Below are positions 22,320 through 30,964 of a DNA stretch of 64,000 nucleotides, one piece after another; position 1 is the first letter of the stretch, and each line of letters opens with the position of its first letter. Both the position numbers and the translations under genes were made by a program. This DNA is from an uncultured Alsobacter sp. (GTDB taxonomy: Bacteria; Pseudomonadota; Alphaproteobacteria; Rhizobiales; Beijerinckiaceae). The notes beneath the pieces were generated by a model that was given only the letters and a program-made list of their open reading frames with translations, had not been told where the DNA came from and did not search any database. Location: the NCBI RefSeq assembly GCF_945952055.1, contig NZ_CAMFHB010000008.1, positions 62,001 through 126,000 of the forward strand, written 5' to 3'.

Positions 22320-22639
22320 TGGGCGACAGCTCGTTCACCACGCGCAGCGTCAAGGCGGCCCGAAAGCCGCACGTCTGCGAGCAGTGCGGAAAGGGGATCG
22401 CCATCGGCGATCCCTACCGCCGCGTGTCCGGAGTGTGGGAAGGCGACTTCTACACCCAAGCCCTCCATGGCGAGTGCCTGGACGCGGGCAACCTCTATGC
22501 CCTGGAGCACGGCCTCGCGGCCGACGAGTGGCCCTGGTTCGCGCAGATGAACCTGGAGCGCGAGGACCGGACCTGGCTGCTGGAGCATTTCCCAATCGTC
22601 GCCGAGCGGCTCGGGATCAAGGGAGCGCATGATGCCTGA
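22319..22639 (+). CDS. Zinc-ribbon-like protein, 106 aa
   Basis: KPHVCEQCGKGIAIGDPYRRVSGVWEGDF is a typical phage zinc-knuckle start (CxxC, with later His and Cys in ALHGECLDAG completing four ligands). The rest is helical with WLLEHFPIVAERLG. Probably a structural-zinc accessory protein. Coupled to genes on both sides. Confidence 0.6.
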   Translation: MGDSSFTTRSVKAARKPHVCEQCGKGIAIGDPYRRVSGVWEGDFYTQALHGECLDAGNLYALEHGLAADEWPWFAQMNLEREDRTWLLEHFPIVAERLGIKGAHDA

Positions 22640-22961
22640 CAGCGTTTCAGAGATTGCGGCACGGCTGCGGGGAATTGCCGACCGGCACGACCGGTTCGAA
22701 TTGCTGCGGACTCAGATCGAGTTGTCCGACCTCCGCGCCATCCTCGACGAGAACGAGCGGCTGGCGAAAGAGCGGGATGAGGCGGTGGGTTGTCTTGCTC
22801 CTTCTCAGCAAAAGGAGCCTCTCAGCCTCGCCATCATGGCTCTGCGAAATTCCTTGGGGGATATGCTGGATCAGAACGAGGCGCAGGCGACCCGTATCTC
22901 TCAACTAGAGCAGCAACTGAGAGAGGCGCGGGAGTTGGTGAAAGCCATCGCTGAATTGTAA
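22629..22961 (+). CDS. Coiled-coil protein, 110 aa, low-GC
   Basis: Two adjacent ATGs overlap the end of the preceding gene. The product is helical with heptad-like segments (RAILDENERLAKERDEA, ATRISQLEQQLREARELVKAIAEL). GC content and codon choice are lower than in neighbours, hinting at recent acquisition. Such helical proteins are common phage cargo. Function unknown. Confidence 0.55.
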   Translation: MMPDSVSEIAARLRGIADRHDRFELLRTQIELSDLRAILDENERLAKERDEAVGCLAPSQQKEPLSLAIMALRNSLGDMLDQNEAQATRISQLEQQLREARELVKAIAEL

Positions 22962-23034
22962 GCCCCGCCGTCGTTAGGTGACGGGATATTCGCCATCACA
23001 AGCGCCCGCGCCTTTCTCAACAAGGACACTCCCC

Positions 23035-23712
23035 ATGACTGAGATAAGCGCCGAGATGGTCGAAGCGGCGGCACTTCGGAAAGAGTTGATGCGCTTGATG
23101 CGCGAAGACTTCGACCCCACTCCCCCGGGTTGGGAGGGGCGCGAGTGGGACGATAATGCCGAAGACGTAGCGGACAAGATGCTTGTCGTCGTGTCAAGCA
23201 CGACCTCACTTGCAATGAGTGCCGTTCGCGCCGCAAAGATGCTGATTGATAATATCAATGAATTCGGTCAGGTCACAGACCCCGTGTTCCTCGACTGCGC
23301 CGAAACTTCGATCAAAGCAGCCCTCGCAGTGCGAGAGAGCCCCCGCGTGCGACACCTCAAGCGCGGCTCGGTCTATGAGGTGATCGGCGAGGCCGTGGCC
23401 CAGGTGTCAACGGGCCGCCAGGTGCCGCAGTTCGACGCCGAGGGCTACGCAATCACGGTGCGTGTCCGCAACGTACAGGACGGCGACCGCCTCACCGACC
23501 GTGGCTTCGACCATCTGCATGAGGGCTTTCGAGAAAAGGCCCGCGCCAAGATCCGGGCGCGCGACGGCGTGACGTCCGACACCGTCCCGGTCCCGCGCGA
23601 GCTCCTCGAGCGCCTGGTCGACAGCGGCGTCCTGATGGGCGCCAAGGAAGAGACCGTCGAACGCCAGCCGCTCGACGAGCTGCGCGCCCTCCTCGGGAAG
23701 GTCGCACCATGA
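23035..23712 (+). CDS. Hypothetical protein, 225 aa, compositionally chimeric
   Basis: The N-terminal 100 residues (TEISAEMVEAAALRKELMRLM, TTSLAMSAVRAAKMLIDNI) are encoded by distinctly AT-richer DNA. From about 23340 the sequence returns to high GC and encodes RHLKRGSVYEVIGEAVAQV and RVRNVQDGDRLTDRGFDHL, a phage-type module. The seam suggests recombination between two phage genes. The ATG follows AAGGACACTCCCC. No enzymatic motif is visible. Confidence 0.6.
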   Translation: MTEISAEMVEAAALRKELMRLMREDFDPTPPGWEGREWDDNAEDVADKMLVVVSSTTSLAMSAVRAAKMLIDNINEFGQVTDPVFLDCAETSIKAALAVRESPRVRHLKRGSVYEVIGEAVAQVSTGRQVPQFDAEGYAITVRVRNVQDGDRLTDRGFDHLHEGFREKARAKIRARDGVTSDTVPVPRELLERLVDSGVLMGAKEETVERQPLDELRALLGKVAP

Positions 23713-23915
23713 GCACCGTCGATCTTTTCGGGCAGCCCGTGGTGCAGCCCCCCACGTTCACCGAGTGGCTTGCGGATCTGGACCGCCTGGCCGTCGCCGA
23801 ATTCGGCTACAGCGCCGCCCCATCTGCCAGCACCGGGCCCGAGTGCTGGCGCAGCTATTTCGACGAAGGGTACTCGCCGCGCGAGGCGCTCATGGAGGAA
23901 GGCACCTACCAATGA
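23709..23915 (+). CDS. Hypothetical protein, 68 aa
   Basis: ATGA overlap with the preceding stop. Trp/Tyr-rich: FTEWLADLDRLAVAEFGYS, ECWRSYFDEGYSPREALMEE. The WRSYFDEGYSPREAL segment resembles short phage proteins found in the same context. Function unknown; coupled to the next gene. Confidence 0.55.
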   Translation: MSTVDLFGQPVVQPPTFTEWLADLDRLAVAEFGYSAAPSASTGPECWRSYFDEGYSPREALMEEGTYQ

Positions 23916-24259
23916 CAGTCATGGACGAGATCGCGGCCGAGCGCCGCCGGCAGACGACGGTCGAGGGCTGGACGCCCGAGCACGACGACGCGCACGAGGA
24001 TGGCGACCTGGCCGCAGCAGGCGCGATCTACGCGATCCACGGTGCGTCCAATGATCGCGCTCGCGAAGGCTACCCCGAGGGCGAGCCGCGGCTCGGGTGG
24101 CCGTTCGACCGGGCATCATGGAAGCCGAAGGACCGCCGGCGCGACCTCATCCGCGCGGCCGCGCTGATCGCCGCTGAGATCGAGCGCATGGACCGGGCTG
24201 AGCAGCGCGCCAACCCGATGCCCGACACCTTCGCCGAGCAGCCCGGGGGCGCCCGATGA
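23912..24259 (+). CDS. Conserved phage protein, 115 aa
   Basis: MDEIAAERRRQTTVEGWTPEHDDAH, then GDLAAAGAIYAI, WPFDRASWKPKDRRRDLIRAAALIAAEIERMDR. This ordered set is a widespread phage hypothetical of dehydrogenase-free, all-helical type, with His/Asp/Glu positions suggestive of a metal-dependent nucleotide hydrolase. The reaction is unproven. ATGA overlaps on both sides. Confidence 0.65.
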   Translation: MTVMDEIAAERRRQTTVEGWTPEHDDAHEDGDLAAAGAIYAIHGASNDRAREGYPEGEPRLGWPFDRASWKPKDRRRDLIRAAALIAAEIERMDRAEQRANPMPDTFAEQPGGAR

Positions 24260-24480
24260 CCAGCCAGGCGCTCCCCCTGCCGGCGCGTGGCGATCCGGTC
24301 ATCGTCCGGAAGGTCGTGCGCGACGGCAACGCCGAGCTCCGCCATGCCTGGCGCGAGGCGACCGTGATCCAGGCGGACGAACGCTACCGGACGCTCTACG
24401 TGGCCTACGCAGACGGCGAGACGGAAACCGTGTCGGACAGGTTCTGGAGCCGGCCAGCGACCCCGCCCTTGGAGGTGTGA
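24256..24480 (+). CDS. Hypothetical protein, 74 aa
   Basis: ATGA overlap with the preceding gene. Strand-rich: DPVIVRKVVRDGNAELRHAWREATVIQ, RTLYVAYADGETETVSDRFW, like a small beta-barrel (Tudor/SH3-like). Function unknown. Its stop overlaps the start of the small DNA-binding gene by one base. Confidence 0.55.
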   Translation: MTSQALPLPARGDPVIVRKVVRDGNAELRHAWREATVIQADERYRTLYVAYADGETETVSDRFWSRPATPPLEV

Positions 24481-24767
24481 TGCCCGTCCGCGCGCCCCGC
24501 ATCATCCCACAAGACGTGCCGCGAGGGGCCGCCGGCCGCCGGCTGGGCCTGACCGAAGCCGAGTTCAAGTCGGCTCTGCCGGGCCTGCTGGCCCGGGGCT
24601 TCCCCGGCGCCGATCCGACGACCGGCCTCTATGACCTGGAGGCCGTCGACGCCTGGCGGCGCGCACGTCACCCCCATTTGTTCACGTTGACCGGCGCCAC
24701 GACGGCGGTCGATGCTCGCACGGGCATCGTCCGTCACCGTCTGGGAGCGTCAAAGGGGCATGGGTAG
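24480..24767 (+). CDS. Small DNA-binding (excisionase-like) protein, 95 aa
   Basis: TGATG overlap fixes the ATG. RGAAGRRLGLTEAEFKSALPGLLARGFPGADPTTGLYDLEAVDAWRRARHP has the MerR/AlpA-like winged-helix shape used by recombination directionality factors: a helix-turn-helix, a wing with TGLYDLEAV, and a final helix. It lies directly before and overlaps the integrase gene, the usual place for an excisionase. Role inferred. Confidence 0.65.
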   Translation: MPVRAPRIIPQDVPRGAAGRRLGLTEAEFKSALPGLLARGFPGADPTTGLYDLEAVDAWRRARHPHLFTLTGATTAVDARTGIVRHRLGASKGHG

Positions 24768-25986
24768 GGTGAAGATCCCCTACTACGTCGTGGTGAAGGG
24801 GCGCGGCTACTGGCGCCCCACGGCGTCCATGCGCGCCCGGGGCTTCAAGCTGGTCCGCTGCGGACCTGACGGGCCGGCCGCCTGGAAGATCGCCTCCGAT
24901 TGGGCGGCGCGCTGGGAGCGCGTTCGCATCGGCCTCGATCCCGCACCAGGTGCCGCGCCGCGCCCCACCGATCCCGACGCCATCTTCGCGCTGCGCCAGT
25001 GGCCTGCCGGATCGCTCGGCGAGGCCTTCGGCCGGTACCGCCGCACCGAGGAGTGGAAGCGCAAGGCGCCGGTCACGCGCCAGGAGTGGGACCGCGTGTG
25101 GACGCGGATCGAGCCGCTGCTCGGCGACGTCGCCCCCTCGACCGTCTCCCTGGAGGACATGAGCAGCCTGAGGGCCTGGGTCGAAGAGACGGTCAGCCTG
25201 CGCGAGGCGCACCGGGTCATCAAGGTCTGGCGGGCGCTGTGGAAGGCCGCGGCCGCGCTGAAATACTGCGAGCGCGACGAGGACCCGTCGCTGGGCGTGC
25301 GCAACAGTGCCGCCAAGGGCCGGACGCTGACCTGGACCGAGGGTGAGGCCGTGCGGCTCGTCAAGGCCGCCTGGCGGGCCGGAAACGCCGGTCTGGCCGC
25401 CGCTCTGGCGGTGATGTGGGACAGCCAGCTCTCGCCGGGCGACGTGCGGGCGCTGACGCGCGGCCAGCTCGACGAGGTCCTCGCCGGCGGCCTGATCCTC
25501 ACCGAGCGCGCCAAGACCGGCAAGCGCGTCGGCGCGACCCTGTCGAAGCGCACCGCCCGGCTGGTGCGGGCCTATGTCGACCAGCTCGGCGCCGAGCTGC
25601 TCGAGGACGTGGTCGTGTTCAGGACGCGGGGGCATTCGAGCGGCGACGGCCGGCCCTGGGCGCCGCGCCCCTACACCAAGGACAAATTCGCCGAGGACTT
25701 CCGCGAGATCCGCGCCGTCGTGTTCGGCGCCCAGGAAGAGCGGCAGATGCGCGACTTCCGCCGGTCTGGTGCGCGCGAGGCGATCGCCGGCAAGGCCGAG
25801 CCCGCGCACCTGGCCCACGCGATGGGCAACACGCTGCACACGTCGGCCGCGCTGTTCGAGACCTACGCCCCGGCGCACATCACCTCGCTCGAGGAGGTGG
25901 CGAAGGCGAGGCAGGCCGGACGGCAGAAGTTGAGGGGCAGCGAGGAACGGACCAAGCCCAAAAGTGTCAACCGCCGGCCGAGTTGA
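24760..25986 (+). CDS. Tyrosine recombinase (integrase), 408 aa
   Basis: An SAM-like helical core-binding region (about 85-180) is followed by a catalytic domain with Arg230 in LSPGDVRALT, Arg334 in RDFRR, His353 in LAHAMGN and the nucleophile Tyr369 in ETYAP. The usual His of the HxxR box is Arg331 here. It would integrate the element at an att site by strand exchange. The gene ends 52 bp from the 3' end of tRNA-Asp, the expected target. The start overlaps the excisionase-like gene by 8 nt. Confidence 0.88.
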   Translation: MGRVKIPYYVVVKGRGYWRPTASMRARGFKLVRCGPDGPAAWKIASDWAARWERVRIGLDPAPGAAPRPTDPDAIFALRQWPAGSLGEAFGRYRRTEEWKRKAPVTRQEWDRVWTRIEPLLGDVAPSTVSLEDMSSLRAWVEETVSLREAHRVIKVWRALWKAAAALKYCERDEDPSLGVRNSAAKGRTLTWTEGEAVRLVKAAWRAGNAGLAAALAVMWDSQLSPGDVRALTRGQLDEVLAGGLILTERAKTGKRVGATLSKRTARLVRAYVDQLGAELLEDVVVFRTRGHSSGDGRPWAPRPYTKDKFAEDFREIRAVVFGAQEERQMRDFRRSGAREAIAGKAEPAHLAHAMGNTLHTSAALFETYAPAHITSLEEVAKARQAGRQKLRGSEERTKPKSVNRRPS

Positions 25987-26038
25987 TACTTTTGCCCGGC
26001 GGGGCGGTTTTGTAAGCCACTGATTTCCAAGAGGAAAG

Positions 26039-26060
<22 letters not shown>
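25987..26060. other. Predicted attachment-site side of the element
   Basis: The integrase stop and the tRNA-Asp 3' end are separated by about 50 bp with no gene. Tyrosine integrases of this type usually recombine within the 3' part of a tRNA, leaving the tRNA intact at one side. The matching direct repeat should lie at the left end, outside the window. The exact core cannot be set from one side. Confidence 0.5.
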
Positions 26061-26115
<55 letters not shown>

Positions 26116-26155
26116 GCGGAGCAGACGACGTGTCGTCCGCTGCGGTGGCGCTGAA

Positions 26156-28048
26156 TTACGGGACGCCCCCTGCCCTGTCAAGCGACCAATCGCGGCCTTC
26201 GTGAACAGGGCGTGGACGGGGAGCCGGACCGCCAGCCAGCGCACGCAGCGCGTTGAGCACGACGGCCACGTCGATCCCTTCCTGGATCAGGGCTCCCTGC
26301 AGGGGCGTGAGGTGGCCGAGCGCCGCGGCGACCATGGCCGCGAGCGACAGACCCATGCCCCAGGCGACGCTCTGCAACGCGATCGTGCGGGCCCGGCGGG
26401 CCGCCGCCAGCGCGAGCGGCAGGCGCGCGAGGCTGTCCACGAGAATCACCGCGTCGGCCGCCTCCGAGGAGGCGGCGGCGCCGCGCGCGCCCATGGCGAC
26501 GCCCACGTCGGCCGCGGCCAGTGCCGGCGCGTCGTTGACGCCGTCGCCGACCATGAGGACCGGCGCCAGGCGATGCTCGTCCTGCACCACCGCGACCTTG
26601 CCGGCGGGCGTGGCGTCGGCCACCACCCGGTCGATCGCGAGGCCTTCGGTGACACGTGCCGCCACGTCGGCGCGGTCGCCGGTGACGAGGACGATTCGCG
26701 CGATGCCGCCCGCGCGCAGGCTCTCCAGCGTGTCGCTGGCGTCGGCGCGCAGTTCGTCGGCCATCACCAGCCAGCCGGCGTGGCGGCCGTCGGCCCCGAC
26801 ATGGGTGGTGAGCCGCCCCGCGGCGGGGTCGTCGTCGAGGCCGTCCGTGTCGGCGACGTTGCGCATGACGAAGTCGCGCGTGCCGAGCACGACGGTCTTG
26901 GACGCGAGGCGGCCATGCAGGCCGGCGCCGTGCTCCTCCTCCACCGTCTCCGGCACGGCGAGCGTGAGGCCGCGGGCCCGCGCCTCCTTGACCAGCGCCG
27001 CGGAGACGACGTGCTGCGATCCCTGGGCCAGCGAGGCGGCGATGTGAAGGAGGCCGTCCTCGCTCCAGGGCTCGCGCGGCGCGATCGTGGTGATGGCCGG
27101 CTCGCCGGCGGTCAGCGTACCGGTCTTGTCGATCAGCAGCGTGCGGACCCGGGCCATGGCTTCCAGCGCTCGCGCGCTCTTCACCAGCACGCCGTGGCTC
27201 GCAGCCCGCGACAGGCCCGCGACGATGGCCACGGGGACGGCGAGAATCAACGGGCACGGCGTGGCGACGACCAGCACCGCCAGCGTCCGGACGGGATCGT
27301 GGGTCAGCACCCAGGTGGCGCCGGTGAGCGTCACGGTGGCGAGGAGGAAGGCCAGCGCATAGCGGTCGGCGAGGCGCGCCATCGGCGCCTTCGACTGCTG
27401 CGCCGCCTCCACCAGGCGCACGATGCCGGCATAGGTGCTCTCCGAGGCCGGTCGCGTGGCCACGAGCACGAAGGCGGGCCCGGCATTGGCGCTGCCCGAC
27501 ATCACCGGCTCGCCGGCGTGCCGGGCCACCGGCAGCGATTCGCCGGTGAGCGCCGCCTCGTCGAGCTGGGCCTCGCCCTCGTCCACCGTGCCGTCGACGG
27601 CGACCACCTCGCCCGGGCGGACGAGCAGCCGGTCACCCGGCACGAGGTCCGCCAGCGGCACCTGCTCCAGCCGGTCCCCCACCTTGCGGGTGGCCGTACG
27701 GGGCACGCGCGACAGCAGCGCAGTCATCTCGCGCCCGGCCCGCTGCTGGGCGAGGCTTTCCAGCATCTGCCCGCCGGAAAACATCAGCGCGATCACGTTG
27801 CCGGCGAGCGTCTCGCCGACGACGAGCGAGCCGCCCATGGACAATGCGGCAATGACGTCGAGGCCGAACTCGCCGCGGGCCAGGCTGGTGACGATGATGA
27901 CGAGGAGCGCCAGCAGCACCACGCCGGTGCCTGCCGCCCACGCGACGTGCGCGTTGGCGGTGTCTCCCATGAACCAGAGCACGCCGCCCGCGACGAGGGC
28001 GATGAGCGTGACGGCGAGAAGGGCGGCGTCGAAATGGCGGCGGGTCAT
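26156..28048 (-). CDS. Heavy-metal P-type ATPase, 630 aa
   Basis: P1B-type architecture without an N-terminal metal-binding domain: membrane helices at the start, actuator TGES at 168-171, ion-site helix VVATPCPLILAVPVA (TPC at 263-265), phosphorylation motif DKTGTLT at 307-313, and hinge GDGVNDAPAL. The usual HP dipeptide of the nucleotide domain is replaced by QHV. It exports or moves a soft or transition metal across the inner membrane; the metal is not readable from the TPC motif alone. First chromosomal gene beyond the tRNA, transcribed alone. Confidence 0.9.
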   Translation of the reverse strand: MTRRHFDAALLAVTLIALVAGGVLWFMGDTANAHVAWAAGTGVVLLALLVIIVTSLARGEFGLDVIAALSMGGSLVVGETLAGNVIALMFSGGQMLESLAQQRAGREMTALLSRVPRTATRKVGDRLEQVPLADLVPGDRLLVRPGEVVAVDGTVDEGEAQLDEAALTGESLPVARHAGEPVMSGSANAGPAFVLVATRPASESTYAGIVRLVEAAQQSKAPMARLADRYALAFLLATVTLTGATWVLTHDPVRTLAVLVVATPCPLILAVPVAIVAGLSRAASHGVLVKSARALEAMARVRTLLIDKTGTLTAGEPAITTIAPREPWSEDGLLHIAASLAQGSQHVVSAALVKEARARGLTLAVPETVEEEHGAGLHGRLASKTVVLGTRDFVMRNVADTDGLDDDPAAGRLTTHVGADGRHAGWLVMADELRADASDTLESLRAGGIARIVLVTGDRADVAARVTEGLAIDRVVADATPAGKVAVVQDEHRLAPVLMVGDGVNDAPALAAADVGVAMGARGAAASSEAADAVILVDSLARLPLALAAARRARTIALQSVAWGMGLSLAAMVAAALGHLTPLQGALIQEGIDVAVVLNALRALAGGPAPRPRPVHEGRDWSLDRAGGVP

Positions 28049-28134
28049 GGGGGTCTCCTGACGCCCACTCTAGCCCCCCTTCCCGCCCTTGCCATGAAAT
28101 GGGTCAAGCCGCCCGCTTGCACTGGCCCCTCGCT

Positions 28135-28236
28135 CTCTCCGCCGTCCTGGCCGGGCCCGGCCCGGCCATCCACGACTCCGGCGGGCGGGGCAAAGTCGTG
28201 GGTCCCCGGGCCAAGCCCGGGGATGACGGCGGAGAG
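28135..28236 (+). repeat. Dispersed palindromic repeat, copy A
   Basis: CTCTCC...GGAGAG-bounded element with a GGCCGGG/CCCGGCC hairpin at left and a CCCCGGG/CCCGGGG hairpin at right, joined by an ATCCACGACT / AGTCGTGG pair. Lies in the 203-bp gap between the ATPase gene and the first peptide-transporter operon; nothing else is seen there. Confidence 0.85.
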
Positions 28237-28251
28237 GTGGACGACTGGCGA

Positions 28252-29046
28252 CTATCGGAACGGCGAGCGGTCCGGATCGGGATCGGGCATGGCGCCCAAG
28301 AGCATGCGGCCGTATTCGGACCTCGGGCCGGCGAAGAGCGCTTCGGCGGGGCCCTCCTCGACGATCTCGCCGCGGTAGATGAGGGACACGCGGTCGCAGA
28401 CGTAGCGGATGACGCCGAGGTCGTGGGAGATGAAGAGGTAGCCGAGCGAGAAGCGCTGCTGGAGGTCGTGGAGGAGATTCAGCACCTGCGCCTGCACGGA
28501 CACGTCCAGCGCCGACGTCGGTTCGTCGAGCACGATGAGCTCGGGGTTCACGGCCAGCGCGCGGGCGATGCCGATGCGCTGGCGCTGGCCGCCGGAGAAC
28601 TCGTGCGGGTAGCGGTGCAGGTGCTGGGCGCCGAGGCCGACGAGGTCGAGCAGCTCGGCGACCCTGTCGGTGCGACGGCGGGCGTCGAGGCCCAGCGTGT
28701 CGCGGTGGATGATCATGGGCTCGGCGACGATGTCGTGCGCCGTCATGCGCGGGTTCAGCGAGGCGTAGGGATCCTGGAAGACGATCTGCACGCGCGAGCG
28801 CAGCCGTTGCATCTCGGCGGCGGGCAGCGTGGCGATGTCCTTGCCGTCGACGAGGATCCGGCCGGCCGTCGGGCGCTCGAGCCCGAGGATGCAGCGCGTC
28901 AGCGTGGTCTTGCCGGAACCGGATTCGCCCACGAGCCCGACGCTCTCGCGCCGGCCGACCGTCAGGCTCACGCCCTTCAGCGCGGCGACGTCGGGACGTC
29001 CGCGCCGGCCGGGATAGATCTTGGTGACGCCCTCGACGACGAGCAT
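28252..29046 (-). CDS. Peptide ABC transporter ATPase, DppF-like, 264 aa
   Basis: Walker A GESGSGKTT, Q-loop VFQDPYASLNPRM, signature FSGGQRQRIGIARAL, Walker B ELIVLDEPTSALDVS and H-loop FISHDLGVIRY. It energises import by the membrane pair encoded upstream. The C-terminus is short, ending soon after the ATPase core, so the usual Cys-rich oligopeptide tail is reduced. Last gene of the iclR-hyu-dpp operon; its start overlaps the DppD stop by one base-type ATGA junction. Confidence 0.92.
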   Translation of the reverse strand: MLVVEGVTKIYPGRRGRPDVAALKGVSLTVGRRESVGLVGESGSGKTTLTRCILGLERPTAGRILVDGKDIATLPAAEMQRLRSRVQIVFQDPYASLNPRMTAHDIVAEPMIIHRDTLGLDARRRTDRVAELLDLVGLGAQHLHRYPHEFSGGQRQRIGIARALAVNPELIVLDEPTSALDVSVQAQVLNLLHDLQQRFSLGYLFISHDLGVIRYVCDRVSLIYRGEIVEEGPAEALFAGPRSEYGRMLLGAMPDPDPDRSPFR

Positions 29047-30065
29047 CAGGCCGCCTCCCCTGCCGGGTTGTTGCAGGCGACGCGATGGCCGGGCGACGGC
29101 TCGACGGTGGCCGGACGGCCCTCGCGGCAGGCCGGCAGCGCGCGGTCGCAGCGGTTGGCGAAGCGGCAGCCCTGCGGGGCGTGGATGAGGTTCGGCACGC
29201 TGCCAGCGAGCCCCTTGAGCGTGCCCCGCGCGGTGGCCGCGGACGGGATCGCGGCGATGAGGGCGCGTGTGTAGGGATGCGTCGGGTTCTTCAGGACGGC
29301 GCGGACGGGGCCGCGCTCGACGATGGAGCCCGCATACATCACCGCCACATGGCTGCAGATCTGGGCGACCACGCCGAGATTGTGGGTGATCAGCATCACC
29401 CCGAGCCCGTCCTGGCGGACGAGGTCGTGGATGAGGCGCAGGATCTGGGCCTGCACCGACACGTCGAGGGCGGTCGTCGGCTCGTCGGCGACGAGCAGGT
29501 CCGGGCGGCCGATCAGCGCCATGGCGATGAGCACGCGCTGGCGCATGCCGCCGGAGAACTGGTGCGGGTAGTCGTCGATGCGGCCCGCCGCATCCGGGAT
29601 GCCGACGCGGTCGAGCATGCGGATGGCCAGGTCGCGCGCGGCGGCCTTGCGGGCCCGGCGCGAGGCGCCGGAGGGCAGGCCGAGCACCGAGGCATCGGCG
29701 CCGTCGGCGTGCAGCGCCACGTCCACCATCTGCTCGCCGATGCGGAAGACCGGGTTCAGGTTGGTGGTCGGGTCCTGGAAGATCATGCCGATGCGCCGGC
29801 CGCGCAGGCGCCGCATGGCGGCCTCGTCGAGCCGCAGCAGGTCCGTGCCGTCGAAGCGTACGGCGCCCCGGGCGTAGCGGGCCGGCGGCGTGGCGACGAG
29901 GCGCGAGACGGAGAGCCCGGTCAGCGACTTGCCGCAGCCGGTCTCGCCCACCACGCCCCAGATCTCGCCGCGGTCGATGGCGAGGTCCACGCCGTTCAGC
30001 ACGTGCGCCTCGCCCTCGAAGGAGCGCATGAAGAGGTGCAGGTCGTCGATCTCGAGGAGGGCCAT
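29046..30065 (-). CDS. Peptide ABC transporter ATPase, DppD-like, 339 aa
   Basis: Walker A GETGCGKSLT, Q-loop IFQDPTTNLNPVF, signature FSGGMRQRVLIAMAL, Walker B DLLVADEPTTALDVS, followed by the oligo_HPY C-terminal region with HPYTRALIAAIP and a Cys cluster (GCRFANRCDRALPAC) typical of Dpp/OppD. Partner of the DppF-like ATPase. The ATG (MALLEIDDLH) begins 3 nt after the permease stop. Confidence 0.92.
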   Translation of the reverse strand: MALLEIDDLHLFMRSFEGEAHVLNGVDLAIDRGEIWGVVGETGCGKSLTGLSVSRLVATPPARYARGAVRFDGTDLLRLDEAAMRRLRGRRIGMIFQDPTTNLNPVFRIGEQMVDVALHADGADASVLGLPSGASRRARKAAARDLAIRMLDRVGIPDAAGRIDDYPHQFSGGMRQRVLIAMALIGRPDLLVADEPTTALDVSVQAQILRLIHDLVRQDGLGVMLITHNLGVVAQICSHVAVMYAGSIVERGPVRAVLKNPTHPYTRALIAAIPSAATARGTLKGLAGSVPNLIHAPQGCRFANRCDRALPACREGRPATVEPSPGHRVACNNPAGEAA

Positions 30066-30067
30066 GG

Positions 30068-30964
30068 TCAGCGCCGCGCCCGCGGGTCGAGGACGTCGCG
30101 CAGGCCGTCGCCGAGGAGGTTGAAGGCGAAGACTGCCAGGAAGATCGCGCAGCCGGGGAAGATCGCCGTCCACCAGTAGTCCGGCAGGTAGCCGCGGGCG
30201 AGCGACAGCAGCACGCCCCATTCCGGCGTCGGCGGCTTCACGCCGATGCCGACGAAGCCGAGCGAGGCGACCGTCAGGATGGCGAAGCCCATGTCGAGCG
30301 ACGCCTTGACGATGATCGGCGACACGATGTTGGGCAGGATGTGGCGGAAGAGGATGCGCGGCGCGCTGGCGCCGAGCGCGCGGGCGGCCTGCACGTAGAC
30401 CTCCTCCTTGCGCGCCATCACCTCGCCGCGCACGAGACGCGCGAATCCGGGCCACCACGACAGCACGATGGCGAAGACCATGTTGGCGATGCCGGGCCCG
30501 AGCGCCGCGGCGACCGCCATGGCGAGGATCAGCGAGGGCAGCGTCAGCATGAGGTCGGTGAAGCGCATCAGCGCCTCGTCGACCCAGCGACCGACATAGC
30601 CCGCCACGGCGCCGACCACGGTGCCGACGATGGCGGCGAGCGTGACAACGGCGAGGCCGGCCAGCAGCGACACGCGCGAGCCGGCCACGACCAGCGAGAG
30701 CACGTCCTGTCCCAGTTCGTTGGTACCGAACCAGTGCTGGGCCGAAGGCGGCTTGAACCGCGCGCCGGTGTTGATGCCGCCGGCCACGTGCTCGGGATAG
30801 GGCACGAGCCAGGGCCCGGCGATGGCCGCCACCAGCAGCAGCACGACGATGGCGAGCCCCACCACCGACAGCCAGCTCTGGCGGAAGCGGTAGAGGCCGC
30901 GCCGCCAGTTCTGCAGGCGCGCGGCGGCGGCACTGGAGGGGATGTTGCCGGCGACCGCGCTCAT
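30068..30964 (-). CDS. Peptide ABC transporter permease, DppC-like, 298 aa
   Basis: N-terminal cytoplasmic tail, then a membrane helix (LSVVGLAIVVLLLVAAIAGPWL), the periplasmic HWFGTNELGQDVLSLVVAG signature, five further helices, and the EAA loop EVMARKEEVYVQAARALGAS. This is the DppC class; it forms a channel with DppB. The start overlaps the DppB stop (ATGA). One long membrane protein with no odd features. Confidence 0.92.
   Translation of the reverse strand: MSAVAGNIPSSAAAARLQNWRRGLYRFRQSWLSVVGLAIVVLLLVAAIAGPWLVPYPEHVAGGINTGARFKPPSAQHWFGTNELGQDVLSLVVAGSRVSLLAGLAVVTLAAIVGTVVGAVAGYVGRWVDEALMRFTDLMLTLPSLILAMAVAAALGPGIANMVFAIVLSWWPGFARLVRGEVMARKEEVYVQAARALGASAPRILFRHILPNIVSPIIVKASLDMGFAILTVASLGFVGIGVKPPTPEWGVLLSLARGYLPDYWWTAIFPGCAIFLAVFAFNLLGDGLRDVLDPRARR

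Noticed and set aside
26201-28378. Long plus-strand open frame opposite the P-type ATPase
   Set aside because: Antisense shadow: His/Arg/Gln-rich product without domains, while the minus strand has all P-type ATPase motifs.
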